A stretch of DNA of 64,000 nt from Paenibacillus artemisiicola (GCF_017652985.1 NZ_JAGGDJ010000009.1:95822-159821); one strand, 5' to 3'. Shown: positions 28,010 to 37,441, counted from the stretch's first letter. Notes: generated by a model not told the origin, from the sequence alone. Translations and numbers: made by a program.

Positions 28010-28303
28010 ATGGAAACCATTACGATCGTCGCCCTGCTGAAGGGTCGGGAAGGATATGCGGCACAGCTTCGGGAGGTCTTGCTCAAGCTCGCGGCAAGCT
28101 CGCGCTCCGAAGAAGGCTGCTTGACGTATGTGCTGCACGAAAGCCGGTCCTGTCCGGAACAGTTCGTGTTATATGAGGTATGGAAGAACGAAGCGGCGCT
28201 TGCCGGGCATCTCGACGCTTCGCATTATCGGGCCTACCGCCGGGCCGCGAAGACATTCATCGATCGCCGGGACGTGTACCGTTTAAATACGCTATCCAAC
28301 TAA
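28010..28303 (+). CDS. Antibiotic-biosynthesis-monooxygenase-type (ABM/YgiN) protein
   Basis: A 97-residue dimeric ferredoxin-like fold protein of the ABM family: ITIVALLKGREGYAAQLREVLLKL, then SRSEEGCLTYVLHES and FVLYEVWKNEAALAGHLDASHY, all standard. Members act as small quinol or heme-type monooxygenases or quinone reductases. The start at 28010 follows GAGGAG; an in-frame ATG eight codons up is less well placed. It lies 20 bases before the DinB gene, in one operon. Confidence 0.82.
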   Translation: METITIVALLKGREGYAAQLREVLLKLAASSRSEEGCLTYVLHESRSCPEQFVLYEVWKNEAALAGHLDASHYRAYRRAAKTFIDRRDVYRLNTLSN

Positions 28304-28323
28304 CCATCCAGGAGGACACCGCC

Positions 28324-28818
28324 ATGACAACGATGACCGCGACAACGATAACCCCGACCGAACTCACGCCCGTCCAACAAATCATGAAACGCTGGAAAAT
28401 GAACCGCAACGCCCTGCTCGAGCTCGTCGCGCTGCTGCCGGAATCGGGCGGGGGCTGGCGCCCATGGGAGGGAGGCATGACGACCATCGAGCTGGTCCAC
28501 CATCTCGCCGCGACGCCGGACTTCTTCTTCTCCGCCATCGAAGAACGCGAGATGCTCGTCCCGCCCGTGCCGCCGACGCTGGCCGAAACGCGCGAGCTGC
28601 TGCTGCGGCTGACGGCCGAACACGAACAAAAGCTTGCCTCTTACGCGGAATCCGAGCTGCGGGAGCCGGCGACGATCGCACTGTTGAACGTCACCGAGCC
28701 GATCGCGGAAATTCTCCACCGCCTGATCGGCCACGAGGCCCATCATAAAGGCCAGCTCTTCGTCTATGCCCGCATGCTCGGCGTAACGCCGCCGTTTTAC
28801 GTGGACGTCACGGTATAA
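28324..28818 (+). CDS. DinB/YfiT-family metal-dependent protein
   Basis: A 164-residue four-helix-bundle protein of the DinB superfamily. The three metal-binding His positions are visible: ELVHHLAA and GHEAHHKGQL. Family members include bacillithiol- or mycothiol-dependent transferases; the actual reaction here is not known. AGGAGG precedes the ATG, and a terminator follows. It shares an operon with the ABM protein, perhaps a small stress-detoxification pair. Confidence 0.82.
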   Translation: MTTMTATTITPTELTPVQQIMKRWKMNRNALLELVALLPESGGGWRPWEGGMTTIELVHHLAATPDFFFSAIEEREMLVPPVPPTLAETRELLLRLTAEHEQKLASYAESELREPATIALLNVTEPIAEILHRLIGHEAHHKGQLFVYARMLGVTPPFYVDVTV

Positions 28819-28856
28819 CCGTCCATCGCGATCGAACAACCCATTGAATCCGACGA

Positions 28857-28885
28857 CAAAAAGACCGGCGCAGACCGGTCTTTTT
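28857..28885 (+). terminator. Terminator after the DinB gene
   Basis: AAAAAGACCGG and CCGGTCTTTTT form a perfect stem with a six-base loop, able to work in both directions. Confidence 0.88.
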
Positions 28886-28886
28886 G

Positions 28887-29172
28887 CCGTTTTCTCGTTT
28901 TTCCCTCCGGCGCGCGTCCCGATGCTATCGGCCTATTTAATAGAAGACACGCGCATTACTTCCGTTGCTATAATCATGTTTTGTTTAGGATAAATGGCTT
29001 ATTTCCTCTACTATCCTCCTTTAATTGGATAAAAGTATTCTAAAATTTTCGAGATTCATAAAATTATTGATGAAATGGCTTGTATTTCATGATTTGTATG
29101 AAATGAATTCTGCACCTACAATTCATTCGAAGGCCGCAACTCTTTCATTCTACGCGATTTGGAGGTTATCAC
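28887..29172. other. AT-rich gene-free stretch upstream of the chitinase-like gene
   Basis: About 285 bases, clearly richer in A+T than the surroundings from 28930 on, without a credible reading frame. It ends with GGAGG ahead of the ATG at 29173. It should hold the promoter of the two-gene unit that follows, but I could not name a sigma factor from the hexamers. Confidence 0.5.
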
Positions 29173-30219
29173 ATGCTCGCCGGAATTAAATCCGCATTCA
29201 ACAATAACTATGTCTCGGCCGAAGATCAGGGCGCTCGTCCGCTCATTGCCAATCGAACGGCGGCGAAGGGCTGGGAAACCTTCGATGTCGTGACCAACGC
29301 CGACGGTACGATCTCCTTCCTCTCCGCCGCCAATCGCAAATACGTGACCGCCGATTTGAATGATCATACGAAGCTGATCGCGAGAGCCGCCACGATTCAA
29401 GCGTGGGAGAAATTCAGACGCATCGACCGCGGCAACGGCAAGTTCGCGCTGCAAGCCGTGGCCAACGATCTATTCGTATGCGCCGATATGAATCTGGGCG
29501 GCGTTCTGTACGCGAATCGGCCCGCGGCGTCGGGCTGGGAAGAATTCACGATTACCGCGCTATCGAGTCCGAATCCGGGCACGCCCGACTCGCAGCCTTC
29601 AACCGGATTCGTCGTAACCGAGCAGCAGTTCAACCAAATCTTCCCGTCCCGGAACCGTTTCTACACCTACGCCGGCCTGGTTGCCGCCACGGCCGCCTAC
29701 CCCGCCTTCGCCAAAACGGGCGGCCATGCGGTCGAACGTCAGGAAGCCGCGGCGTTCCTGGCCAATATCCATCATGAAACGGGCGGCCTGTATCACATCG
29801 TCGAGGCGAACAAAGCCAACTATAACCACTATTTCGACTATAACAGCAAATACAAGGTCGTTCCCGGCAAGCAATATTACGGTCGCGGGCCGCTGCAGAT
29901 CAGCTGGAACTACAATTACGGCGCCGCCGGCGAAGCGCTCGGTCTTCCCCTGCTTTCCAATCCGGACCTCGTCGCGCAGGACCCTGCCGTTGCGATGAAA
30001 ACCGCGCTGTGGTTCTGGAACACGCAGACGGGCGCCGGCACGATGACCTGCCATCAGGCCATGGTTCAATCGAAAGGCTTCGGCGAAACCATCCGGACCA
30101 TTAACGGCGCATTGGAGTGCAACCGCGGCGGCGGCGGCGCGGTGCCGAACCGCGTGGAGCAATACAAGAAGATTTGCGCCATGCTCGGCGTCGATCCTGG
30201 CGGTCATCTATCCTGCTGA
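29173..30219 (+). CDS. Beta-trefoil plus GH19 chitinase-like protein, no signal peptide
   Basis: A 348-residue two-domain protein. Residues about 1-130 contain three repeats of the fascin-like trefoil type (KSAFNNNYVSAED...LIANR...WETF; AANRKYVTADL...WEKF; NDLFVCADM...LYANR...WEEF). After a Pro/Ser linker comes a GH19 domain from about 148: FLANIHHETGG with the catalytic Glu, QYYGRGPLQISWNYNYG, and a C-terminal NGALECNRGGGGA. GH19 cleaves chitin or related N-acetylglucosamine polymers. The start is clear (GGAGG at good distance) and there is no secretion signal, which is odd for a chitinase. It is followed by a beta-helix carbohydrate-binding protein, also leaderless. Confidence 0.88.
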   Translation: MLAGIKSAFNNNYVSAEDQGARPLIANRTAAKGWETFDVVTNADGTISFLSAANRKYVTADLNDHTKLIARAATIQAWEKFRRIDRGNGKFALQAVANDLFVCADMNLGGVLYANRPAASGWEEFTITALSSPNPGTPDSQPSTGFVVTEQQFNQIFPSRNRFYTYAGLVAATAAYPAFAKTGGHAVERQEAAAFLANIHHETGGLYHIVEANKANYNHYFDYNSKYKVVPGKQYYGRGPLQISWNYNYGAAGEALGLPLLSNPDLVAQDPAVAMKTALWFWNTQTGAGTMTCHQAMVQSKGFGETIRTINGALECNRGGGGAVPNRVEQYKKICAMLGVDPGGHLSC

Positions 30220-30290
30220 CGCGCGGCCGGCACGAGGCATAACGCACACGAATACGTCTTGCCCAAACGGCAAGAGAAAGAGGTTCTACA

Positions 30291-32741
30291 ATGGCGCAAT
30301 CATGGCGCAGCTCCTTATATCCCGAGCATTGGACGCCGGGGTATAAAGACGCCCAGGGAAGCTTTCTTCACGATTTTTCGTACGCGGGCTATTGGCGGGG
30401 CGAAAAGGAAATTCCGTCCACGCCGCCCGGCTCCGTCTATAACGTCGTGACCCAATACGGAGCGGACGCCGGCGGCAACGCGGATTCGACGGCGGCCATC
30501 CAGAACGCGATCAACGCGGCCGGCGCCGCGGGAGGCGGCGTCGTCTACTTGCCAGCGGGCACGTACCGCGTTCGTCCGCAAGGAACGAGCTCCAGCGCGC
30601 TGTGGATCAAGACGAACAACGTCGTGCTGCGGGGAGCCGGCAAAACCGCCACGTTCCTTTACAACGACGCGCCGAACATGCGCGAAAAATCGGTCATTCG
30701 CGTAGCGCCGGACCGTTCCGCCGACTGGCTGACGCCGGTAAGCGCGCCGACGCCGATCCGAGGCGACGTCAACCCTTTGGCGACCGTGATTCCGGTCGGC
30801 AGCGTCAGCGGTTACGCCGCGAATGATTTTATCGTCCTGCATGCCGACGCGACGGATGGGTTTATCGCCGAACACGGGATGTCGGGCAAGTGGAACGCCG
30901 CCACCGTCAAAGGACCGGCGTTTTGCCGGAAAATCACGGCCATCGACGCGGCGGCCAACACGCTGACGGTCGATATTCCGATCCGCTATCCGCTGAAGAC
31001 GAGAGACAAGGCGCGGATCTACAAAACGGGAGAGATGCTGTCGGAAGTCGGGATCGAGCAATTGTCCATCGGCATGAAGCAGCATCCGGGTTCAAGCTGG
31101 GGGGATCTGGATTACAAGAAGCCCGGAACCGCGGCCTATGACGTGCACGCTTCGAAAGCGATCGGTTTCTCGAACGTCAAGAACGGCTGGATCGATCGGG
31201 TGGACAGCTTCAAGCCTTCGTCCAACGCGAGCGACGTGCATCTGCTCTCTCATGGGATCGTTTTGTACCAGTCCCGCACGGTAACGGTCCAGAACACGCA
31301 TATGCAGAAGCCGCAGTATAGAGGAGAAGGCGGCAACGGCTACCTCTACTTGATGCAGGGCGAAGATAATTTGGTGCGGCATGCCGCGGCTACGCTGGGA
31401 AGACATAGCTTTACGTTCCAATACATGTGGACCAGCGGCAATGTCATTTACGACAGCACGTCGAATAAACCGCGTCTGGCTACCGACTTCCATATGTATT
31501 TGAGCATGGCGAACCTGCTCGACAATATGACCATGAACGGCGATTTTATCGAAGCGGTCTACCGGCCTTACGGAACCGTGGAGCATGGTTGGACCACCTC
31601 GCAGTCGGTCGTCTGGAATACGAACGGCGTCGCGTATGCTCCCGGGCAGTCGGCGATCGTGAAATCCAGACAATTCGGCCGCGGCTACGTAATCGGCACG
31701 CGCGGCGCGGCAGGCAAGGTCGAGTACGAGGTGCCGTCCGCGGACCGTTCGGCGCCGCAGGACGTCGTCGAGGGCGTCGGTATGGGAGCCGATCTGACTC
31801 CGCAGTCGCTGTACATGGACCAGAAGCGGATAAGAAACGGCGGCGCGACCGTCGTGACCTATGCGCCGATTCCCGGCAGAGTCGAAGCCGAACAATACAG
31901 CGCCATGAGCGGCATTCAGACCGAGAACGCGAAGGATGCCGGCGGCGGATTGAACGTCGGCTGGATCGAAGCGGGCGATTGGATGGACTACGCCGTGAAT
32001 GTCGCCGCCGCGGGGACGTATAAGGTCGAGCTGCGGGTAGCGAGTCAAGCCGATACCGGATCTCTGCAGTTGAGGATTGGCGATACCGCGGTGAGCACGA
32101 TTGCCGTGCCGAATACCGGAGGCTGGCAGGAATGGCAGACGGTGAGCGGCGAAGCGACTCTCGGCGCGGGCCGGAATACGCTGCGCGTCTATGCTGCCGG
32201 GGCGGGCTTCAACTTGAATTGGCTGCAATTCACGGAACAACAGCCCGCCAACGAGCAGCCTCCCGCGCAACAACCTCCCGCCCAACAGCCTGTTACGCAG
32301 CAGCCTCCGGCGAATCTGTTAAAGAACCCCGGATTCGAAACGGGGAATCTGGAGGGTTGGACGGAGTGGCATGGCGCCTCCGGCTTGGCGTGCAAAGCGG
32401 ATGCCGACAAACCGCGCACGGGCGGCTATAAACTGACGCATTGGCTGGCCGGAGCGTATCAGCAGCTGACGTCCCAGTCGCTGGCCGTGCCGAACGGCGT
32501 CTATACCGTCAGCGTCTGGGCCAGATCGGGCGGCGGACAGAAGGCGCTTCATCTCTATGCGAAGAATTACGGAGCAGCGGAAGTTCAGGCGGTGATCGGA
32601 AGCCAGCCCGTCGCCGATTACGCGAAATACGCGATCGATAACGTCCGCGTTACGAACGGCCGCATCGAGATCGGCGTCTGGAGCGACGCGAACGCGGGCA
32701 ATTGGGCGGCGTTCGACGACTTTGAGCTGATCCGATACTAA
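30291..32741 (+). CDS. Pectate-lyase-3-type beta-helix protein with CBM6-like domain, no signal peptide
   Basis: An 816-residue modular protein. Residues about 20-500: DFSYAGYWRGEKEIP followed by a right-handed parallel beta-helix of the pectate_lyase_3 / GH28-related type (VTQYGADAGGNADSTAAIQNAI, GGGVVYLPAGTYRV). About 525-650: CBM6-like module (IPGRVEAEQYSAMSGIQTEN, then WIEAGDWMDYAVNV). Then a linker of PPAQQ repeats, and a final jelly-roll carbohydrate-binding module (NLLKNPGFETGNLEGWTEW). Substrate could be a plant or microbial polysaccharide; lyase or hydrolase chemistry cannot be assigned. No signal peptide is present. It starts 71 bases after the GH19 gene and is followed by a terminator. 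Confidence 0.85.
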   Translation: MAQSWRSSLYPEHWTPGYKDAQGSFLHDFSYAGYWRGEKEIPSTPPGSVYNVVTQYGADAGGNADSTAAIQNAINAAGAAGGGVVYLPAGTYRVRPQGTSSSALWIKTNNVVLRGAGKTATFLYNDAPNMREKSVIRVAPDRSADWLTPVSAPTPIRGDVNPLATVIPVGSVSGYAANDFIVLHADATDGFIAEHGMSGKWNAATVKGPAFCRKITAIDAAANTLTVDIPIRYPLKTRDKARIYKTGEMLSEVGIEQLSIGMKQHPGSSWGDLDYKKPGTAAYDVHASKAIGFSNVKNGWIDRVDSFKPSSNASDVHLLSHGIVLYQSRTVTVQNTHMQKPQYRGEGGNGYLYLMQGEDNLVRHAAATLGRHSFTFQYMWTSGNVIYDSTSNKPRLATDFHMYLSMANLLDNMTMNGDFIEAVYRPYGTVEHGWTTSQSVVWNTNGVAYAPGQSAIVKSRQFGRGYVIGTRGAAGKVEYEVPSADRSAPQDVVEGVGMGADLTPQSLYMDQKRIRNGGATVVTYAPIPGRVEAEQYSAMSGIQTENAKDAGGGLNVGWIEAGDWMDYAVNVAAAGTYKVELRVASQADTGSLQLRIGDTAVSTIAVPNTGGWQEWQTVSGEATLGAGRNTLRVYAAGAGFNLNWLQFTEQQPANEQPPAQQPPAQQPVTQQPPANLLKNPGFETGNLEGWTEWHGASGLACKADADKPRTGGYKLTHWLAGAYQQLTSQSLAVPNGVYTVSVWARSGGGQKALHLYAKNYGAAEVQAVIGSQPVADYAKYAIDNVRVTNGRIEIGVWSDANAGNWAAFDDFELIRY

Positions 32742-32792
32742 ATCGCCTTACTCGAACTCGCGGAGCACCCCCTCCCCTCCCTCACCGGAACG

Positions 32793-32832
32793 CAAAAAGA
32801 GCCACCCGCGCAATGCTCGCGGATGGCTCTTT
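32793..32832 (+). terminator. Terminator of the carbohydrate-active gene pair
   Basis: AAAAAGAGCCA.CCGCG and CGCGG.TGGCTCTTTT pair around a seven-base loop with a T-rich end on the plus strand. The region from here to 32984 holds no visible gene. Confidence 0.85.
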
Positions 32833-32984
32833 TCTTCATCTTCGTATGAAGCAGCAGCAGCCAGGGACGAAAAACACCTGTGCTCCGTGCGCGAATAAGT
32901 CCATCGCGCGCTCTCTCTTAGCCACCGTCAAGAAGTTGGAGATTGATGCCGGGTGTATGTTGAATGAAACTACCCGCTAGGCGT

Positions 32985-33869
32985 TCAGTCTTCGAAATAG
33001 TGACCCTGCTCAAGGTCCGAGATAAGCGAAGCGTGCTCGGGCAGCCAACCGAAGCGTTCCTGCGTCAGCGCGCTTGAAGTCGGATTGTCGACGGAGGCGG
33101 CGAAGGAAAGCCAGCCGAAGTGATCGGCTGCTTCTTCCTGCGAAATACCGGCCACCGGCAGGTTCAGGCGTCGACCGATGATGGCGGCGATCTCGCGGAG
33201 CGGCACACCCTCGTCGCCGACCGCGTGCAGCCGTGCGCCGGCCGCTGCGCCTTCTACCGCCATACGGAAGAGGCGCGCCGCATCGAGGCGATGCACGGCC
33301 GGCCACCGGTTGGATCCGTCGCCGATGTAGGCGGAGACGCCTTTGGCGCGGGCGATCTCGATCAGGGTCGGGATGAAGCCATAGTCGCCCGGACCGTGCA
33401 CGGATGGCGAGAGACGGACGATGGACGACCGCACCCCGCGCTTAACCAATGCCATTGCCGCCTCTTCGGAGCGCCGGTGCGCGGTCGGCATCGCCGCGTC
33501 CTCTTCCGTACCAAGGCGTCCCGGTGCGAGCATGAGCGTCCCGGAGGTGACCACGAACGGTTTGCCGGAACCCTCAAGCGCTTCTCCGATCGCTTCGATC
33601 GCCAGCCTGTCGGTCTCGGCGGCGGCCGCAAAGTTCGAGAAGTCGTGAATGAAGGCCAGGTGAATGACGCCGTCCGCAGCAGCGGCGCCGCCGCGCAGAC
33701 TGTCGAGATCGTCGAGGGCGCCGCGATGCACGTCCGCTCCCGCCGCCGTCAAGGCTGCGGCAGACTTGTCCGAACGGGCAAGACCTGCAACCCGATGCCC
33801 TGCATCGATAAGTTCGCGGACGACCGCCGAACCGATGAATCCCGTAGCTCCCGTAACAAAAATTCGCAT
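32985..33869 (-). CDS. NAD(P)-dependent epimerase/dehydratase-family (atypical SDR) protein
   Basis: A 294-residue extended/atypical short-chain dehydrogenase. The nucleotide-binding motif is VTGATGFIGSAVV at the N-terminus. The usual YxxxK is not present in canonical form (the region reads AHRRSEEAAMAL), as in atypical SDRs that act as NAD(P)H-binding reductases. AGGAGGA precedes the ATG. It is divergent from merR and has a promoter with the 19-base spacer typical of MerR control, so it is likely induced by the ligand of that regulator. Substrate unknown. Confidence 0.83.
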   Translation of the reverse strand: MRIFVTGATGFIGSAVVRELIDAGHRVAGLARSDKSAAALTAAGADVHRGALDDLDSLRGGAAAADGVIHLAFIHDFSNFAAAAETDRLAIEAIGEALEGSGKPFVVTSGTLMLAPGRLGTEEDAAMPTAHRRSEEAAMALVKRGVRSSIVRLSPSVHGPGDYGFIPTLIEIARAKGVSAYIGDGSNRWPAVHRLDAARLFRMAVEGAAAGARLHAVGDEGVPLREIAAIIGRRLNLPVAGISQEEAADHFGWLSFAASVDNPTSSALTQERFGWLPEHASLISDLEQGHYFED

Positions 33870-33912
33870 GATGAAGTCCTCCTCAAAATGAATAAGATTG
33901 CTTACAAACGTA

Positions 33913-33943
33913 AGGATAACGTATCGAGTGCACTCGATAGCAA
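33913..33943 (-). promoter_or_regulatory. MerR-type promoter of the epimerase gene (19-bp spacer, perfect palindrome)
   Basis: On the minus strand: -35 TTGCTA (33943-33938), a 19-base spacer, -10 TATCCT (33918-33913). The 18-bp perfect palindrome TATCGAGTGCACTCGATA (33922-33939) lies between and over the -35 box. A stretched spacer with a dyad in it is the mark of MerR-family activation by DNA distortion. Confidence 0.78.
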
Positions 33944-33974
33944 CAGCGTTCGAATCGATGGTATACTAAAAATT

Positions 33975-34376
33975 ATGGAAACCAATTTCTCAAGCAAACA
34001 GGTGTCTGAACAGACGGGACTCAGCATCCATACCTTGCGATACTACGAGCAAATCGGATTAATCGACGGCATAGCACGGGACGAAAATGGATATCGTAAC
34101 TATTCGCAATCCGATATCGTATGGTTCCAGGTGTTAAGTTACTTTCGGGCGATGGGGATGCCCATTCGGGAGATGCTGGAGTTTTTCGCCTTGAACGATA
34201 ATCAAGTCTCCCCGATAACGGCTCGGCGAGAATTCATGGAAACGTATCGCATGAAGGTGATCGATCAAATGAAGGAACTTGAACAGACGCTGGAGAAAGT
34301 CGATGATAAAATCCTATTTTTCAAAAATCTAGAGGAATCCGATAAGCTGCAAAAGAACCCGGTGAAGGACGTCTGA
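33975..34376 (+). CDS. MerR-family regulator
   Basis: A 133-residue MerR protein: SKQVSEQTGLSIHTLRYYEQIGLI (winged helix), ENGYRNYSQSDIVWFQVLSYFRAMGMPI, then a dimerising coiled coil. No metal-binding Cys is seen, so it belongs with organic-ligand sensors such as those annotated AdhR- or YfmP-like. A TATACT box eight bases ahead of the ATG would give a nearly leaderless transcript. It is divergent from the epimerase gene. A perfect hairpin terminator follows. Confidence 0.86.
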   Translation: METNFSSKQVSEQTGLSIHTLRYYEQIGLIDGIARDENGYRNYSQSDIVWFQVLSYFRAMGMPIREMLEFFALNDNQVSPITARREFMETYRMKVIDQMKELEQTLEKVDDKILFFKNLEESDKLQKNPVKDV

Positions 34377-34411
34377 GCAAACCGGCACGTTTGGGGGAGC
34401 AAGTCCGAACT

Positions 34412-34443
34412 GACAAAGGAGCTGCCGCGGCAGCTCCTTTGTC
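34412..34443 (+). terminator. Terminator after merR
   Basis: A fully self-complementary 32-base sequence (arms GACAAAGGAGCTGCCG and its complement) lies about 35 bases after the merR stop. Its T content is low outside the stem, but the CTCCTTTGTC end fits a terminator. Confidence 0.7.
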
Positions 34444-34598
34444 ATGCGTTTTACCATTTTATCTTGCGGCTCAAGGTGCCCCGTTGATCATGCACGCGCT
34501 TGACCTGAACCTGACGCGATCCGTACGAATCAAGTTCATAAGTCGCTTCCATTATTGATTCCGCTAACAGCCTTTCTTTTCCGACGCCGCCTCCTTCT

Positions 34599-34791
34599 TG
34601 GTAAGGGAAAATAAAGTTCTTTATCCGTGGTCCAGTAAAACCAGGGTTTTTTAGAGGATCAATATCGTATTCAGATAAAATAATTGTTGTTTAATTGTAC
34701 GACTTTGAGTTGTCCCGCGGCTGAAATCACAAAAATAAAGTTGTTTAATCAGCATTATACAAAATGTCTGGAATAAAAATAAAGTTCTAAA
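34599..34791 (+). repeat. Left-end repeats of the mobile element
   Basis: AATAAAGTTCTTTA starts at 34610, AATAAAGTTGTTTA at 34734, AATAAAGTTCTAAA at 34778; a weaker variant lies near 34674. The spacing of 44 between the last two equals that between the two innermost copies at the right end. Confidence 0.7.
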
Positions 34792-34832
34792 ATGAAAATC
34801 TAAAAGTTTGGCCCCAAACTCCCTAGATAGCA

Positions 34833-34867
34833 CAAAAACGGCAGCCGATCCAGCTGCCGTCAAAAAA
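34833..34867. terminator. Hairpin with A/T tracts inside the mobile element
   Basis: ACGGCAGC and GCTGCCGT form a stem with a six-base loop, with AAAAA before and AAAAAA after, so it can end transcripts from either side. It lies about 180 bases beyond the 3' end of the MFS remnant, with no gene in between. Confidence 0.7.
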
Positions 34868-35045
34868 TTGAATATCGTCTAATGCGCTGTTAGCGTGACC
34901 CTTAATGTTCTTCAAAGGGACCACTATCCATTGTTTGTGTTAGTCATTTGTTTTGACTTTCAAGAATTTCCGATCAGTTCTTTATTTAAACAAAAAATTT
35001 CATATAAGATAACAAAAGTCTCCTACACCGCTTAATTTAATTTTA

Positions 35046-35648
35046 TTAATTAAAATGCTGTTTCAGTATTTTTTGAGGTCTTACTTTCCACAAGATAATG
35101 AACGAAACACAGACAACAAATAGACTAACCCAATAAACATCACGTATACCGACGAACTGAGCGATCATCCCTCCACCTAAATTTCCTACCAGCCTTCCGA
35201 TAATGGTGCCATTGTAATAAATCGCAGAGGACCTTCCAGGTGAGTTTGGCAGCAGCTCAGTAAAATAGCTTAACCCATTGCCCATAACAATCGCCACAAA
35301 CACCGCCTGTAGAAGCTGTGCGCCGATAAGCTGCCAGGAATGTGTAGAAACACTTAAGATGACGTTATAAATTATCGCGATAAAACAGGCACTGATCATT
35401 AATGAATGGTTTGATAACTTTCTGCCCACAGCACCTAGTGCAAACATAATCGGAATCTCTAATCCAGCACAGATGCTAACGACCAATCCGACATCTGTAT
35501 GTGTACCATGAAGCTCTTTAACGATAAGCAAAGGTGTAATAATCCCGTTTACGGCATTTACTGCAAATAATAAGACGAAAGCAAGTAATGGATACAAAAT
35601 ACGCCTACGATTAAGTGAATTTGTATCAGCATTAGCCGAGTTTGTCTG
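35046..35648 (-). pseudogene. C-terminal half of an MFS sugar-efflux (SET-type) transporter
   Basis: About 200 residues remain: NRRRILYPLLAFVLLFAVNAVNG begins a membrane half with six helices, and SYFTELLPNSPGRSSAIYYNGTIIGRL fits the second half of SET-type sugar efflux proteins. The first six helices are missing. Upstream the sequence passes at about 35650 into the coding sequence of an AraC regulator in a different frame, so this is the result of a deletion, not a short gene. An ATG inside the helix region (35597) has no ribosome site. Confidence 0.78.
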
Positions 35649-35971
35649 GGGGAAAATTCCAGTCTCAATCCTAAATAGGGCTCAGCAGGAGTAGCTTCAG
35701 TAACTTGCGTACTGACTGGTAATTGTACGGAGGAAACAAGGTAATCAGCGAGACTATATCTGAAGCGATCCTTTCCAAGCCAGACTTCCTTTGCACCTTG
35801 CATAATCATGCAAAATGAGGGCTTGTATACCCCGTGGGTCGGCTCACTCGTATTAGAACGGCGCAGAAAGTAAAGATTTGGGATAGCCGTTATATGAGCA
35901 CCATCTCCCGCTGAGTAACGTTCAATGAGACTAATGAGCTCCTGATTCTTTGTTGTGATCTTTTCTGTCAT
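35558..35971 (-). pseudogene. N-terminal fragment of an AraC regulator (AraC_N domain only)
   Basis: The ATG at 35971 (MTEKITTKN, with GAGGAG ahead) opens an AraC_N-type sensory domain: LISLIERYSAGDGAHITAIPNLYFLRRS, KPSFCMIMQGAKEVWLG and VSSVQLPVSTQV. It runs normally as far as EPYLGLRLEFSPRQ; from there the frame reads through MFS DNA out of phase and stops at 35558. The two helix-turn-helix motifs of the C-terminal part are gone, so it cannot act as a normal regulator. AraC_N regulators are often divergent from an aldo/keto reductase, as here. Confidence 0.8.
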
Positions 35972-36170
35972 ATGCTTCTCCTCTTTCCGGCATCCTTCGC
36001 AGCTCAATTATAGGCCATAATCATTTGATTTTTAAGCTGAAGCGAGAGGATTAGGCAATGATTCGAGACGATTGGGATAACGAGCATTACGACTTTTGGT
36101 ACATACTGATGAATATACGGGCATTGAAAATTGATTGATTTTCCAATCCACTTTAATTACGGAGGTCTGA

Positions 36171-37028
<858 letters not shown>

Positions 37029-37053
37029 TTAATACTGATTTCCGACAGTTCTT

Positions 37054-37089
37054 CACAAAGAGCATTGACTTAGTCAGTGCTCTTTTGTG
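37054..37089 (+). terminator. Terminator after the aldo/keto reductase gene
   Basis: CACAAAGAGCA and TGCTCTTTTGTG pair as the base of a hairpin with a partly paired top (TTGACT/AGTCAG), 26 bases after the stop codon. Confidence 0.75.
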
Positions 37090-37185
37090 CGCTAATTAAC
37101 GTTTTCAAAAAACTCACCTTTCAGCTAAATAAAAGGTTCAATGTCCCAGTCAACCTCTCCGCTACAGTAATAGCAAACAATCAAG

Positions 37186-37290
37186 GAACTTTATTTTCAT
37201 CGGAACTATTTCCGACCAGAGTGAGTAAAGAACTTTATTTTACGTTAAAGAACTTTATTTTCAATTAAAGACCTTTATTTTTCCTCACTA
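37186..37290 (-). repeat. Right-end repeats of the mobile element
   Basis: GAACTTTATTTT starts at 37186 and 37230, again at 37250, and as GACCTTTATTTT at 37270. The last three belong to 20-bp units starting TAAAGA at 37226, 37246 and 37266. All face inward from the right end, opposite to the left copies. Confidence 0.75.
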
Positions 37291-37306
37291 CTTCTTCTTG
37301 TCGATA

Positions 37307-37379
37307 TTGTGAAAGAAATCACAACATTCAAATCCCCGTCACAAATATTGTGAAATAAATCACAACAGTCGTTTATAAT
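37307..37379 (+). promoter_or_regulatory. Two Rex/Fnr-type palindromes and -10 box of the cyd operon
   Basis: TTGTGAAAGAAATCACAA at 37307-37324 and TTGTGAAATAAATCACAA at 37348-37365, 41 bases apart, share the arms TTGTGA/TCACAA. They fit the Fnr/Crp consensus TGTGA-N6-TCACA fully and the Gram-positive Rex site with one mismatch. A TATAAT box follows at 37374-37379; the second site would overlap the -35 region, which suits repression by Rex at low NADH. Expression at low oxygen is the expected result. Which protein binds is not decided by the sequence. Confidence 0.75.
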
Positions 37380-37441
37380 AGCCGTATACAGGTTAACGTT
37401 ACCAGTACCCACCAATTCCGAACAGAGGGAAGGGATGCCGC

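Noticed and set aside
34451..34690. An open frame of about 80 codons on the minus strand, ending RGTLSRKIKW
   Set aside because: It crosses the left end of the mobile element, lacks an ATG with ribosome site at its start, and has no known likeness; at best the flank part is an old gene end.
37186..37290. Promoter or A/T-rich regulator sites for cyd
   Set aside because: The repeats also occur in opposite orientation 2.5 kb away and stop exactly at a target duplication; transposon ends explain more.
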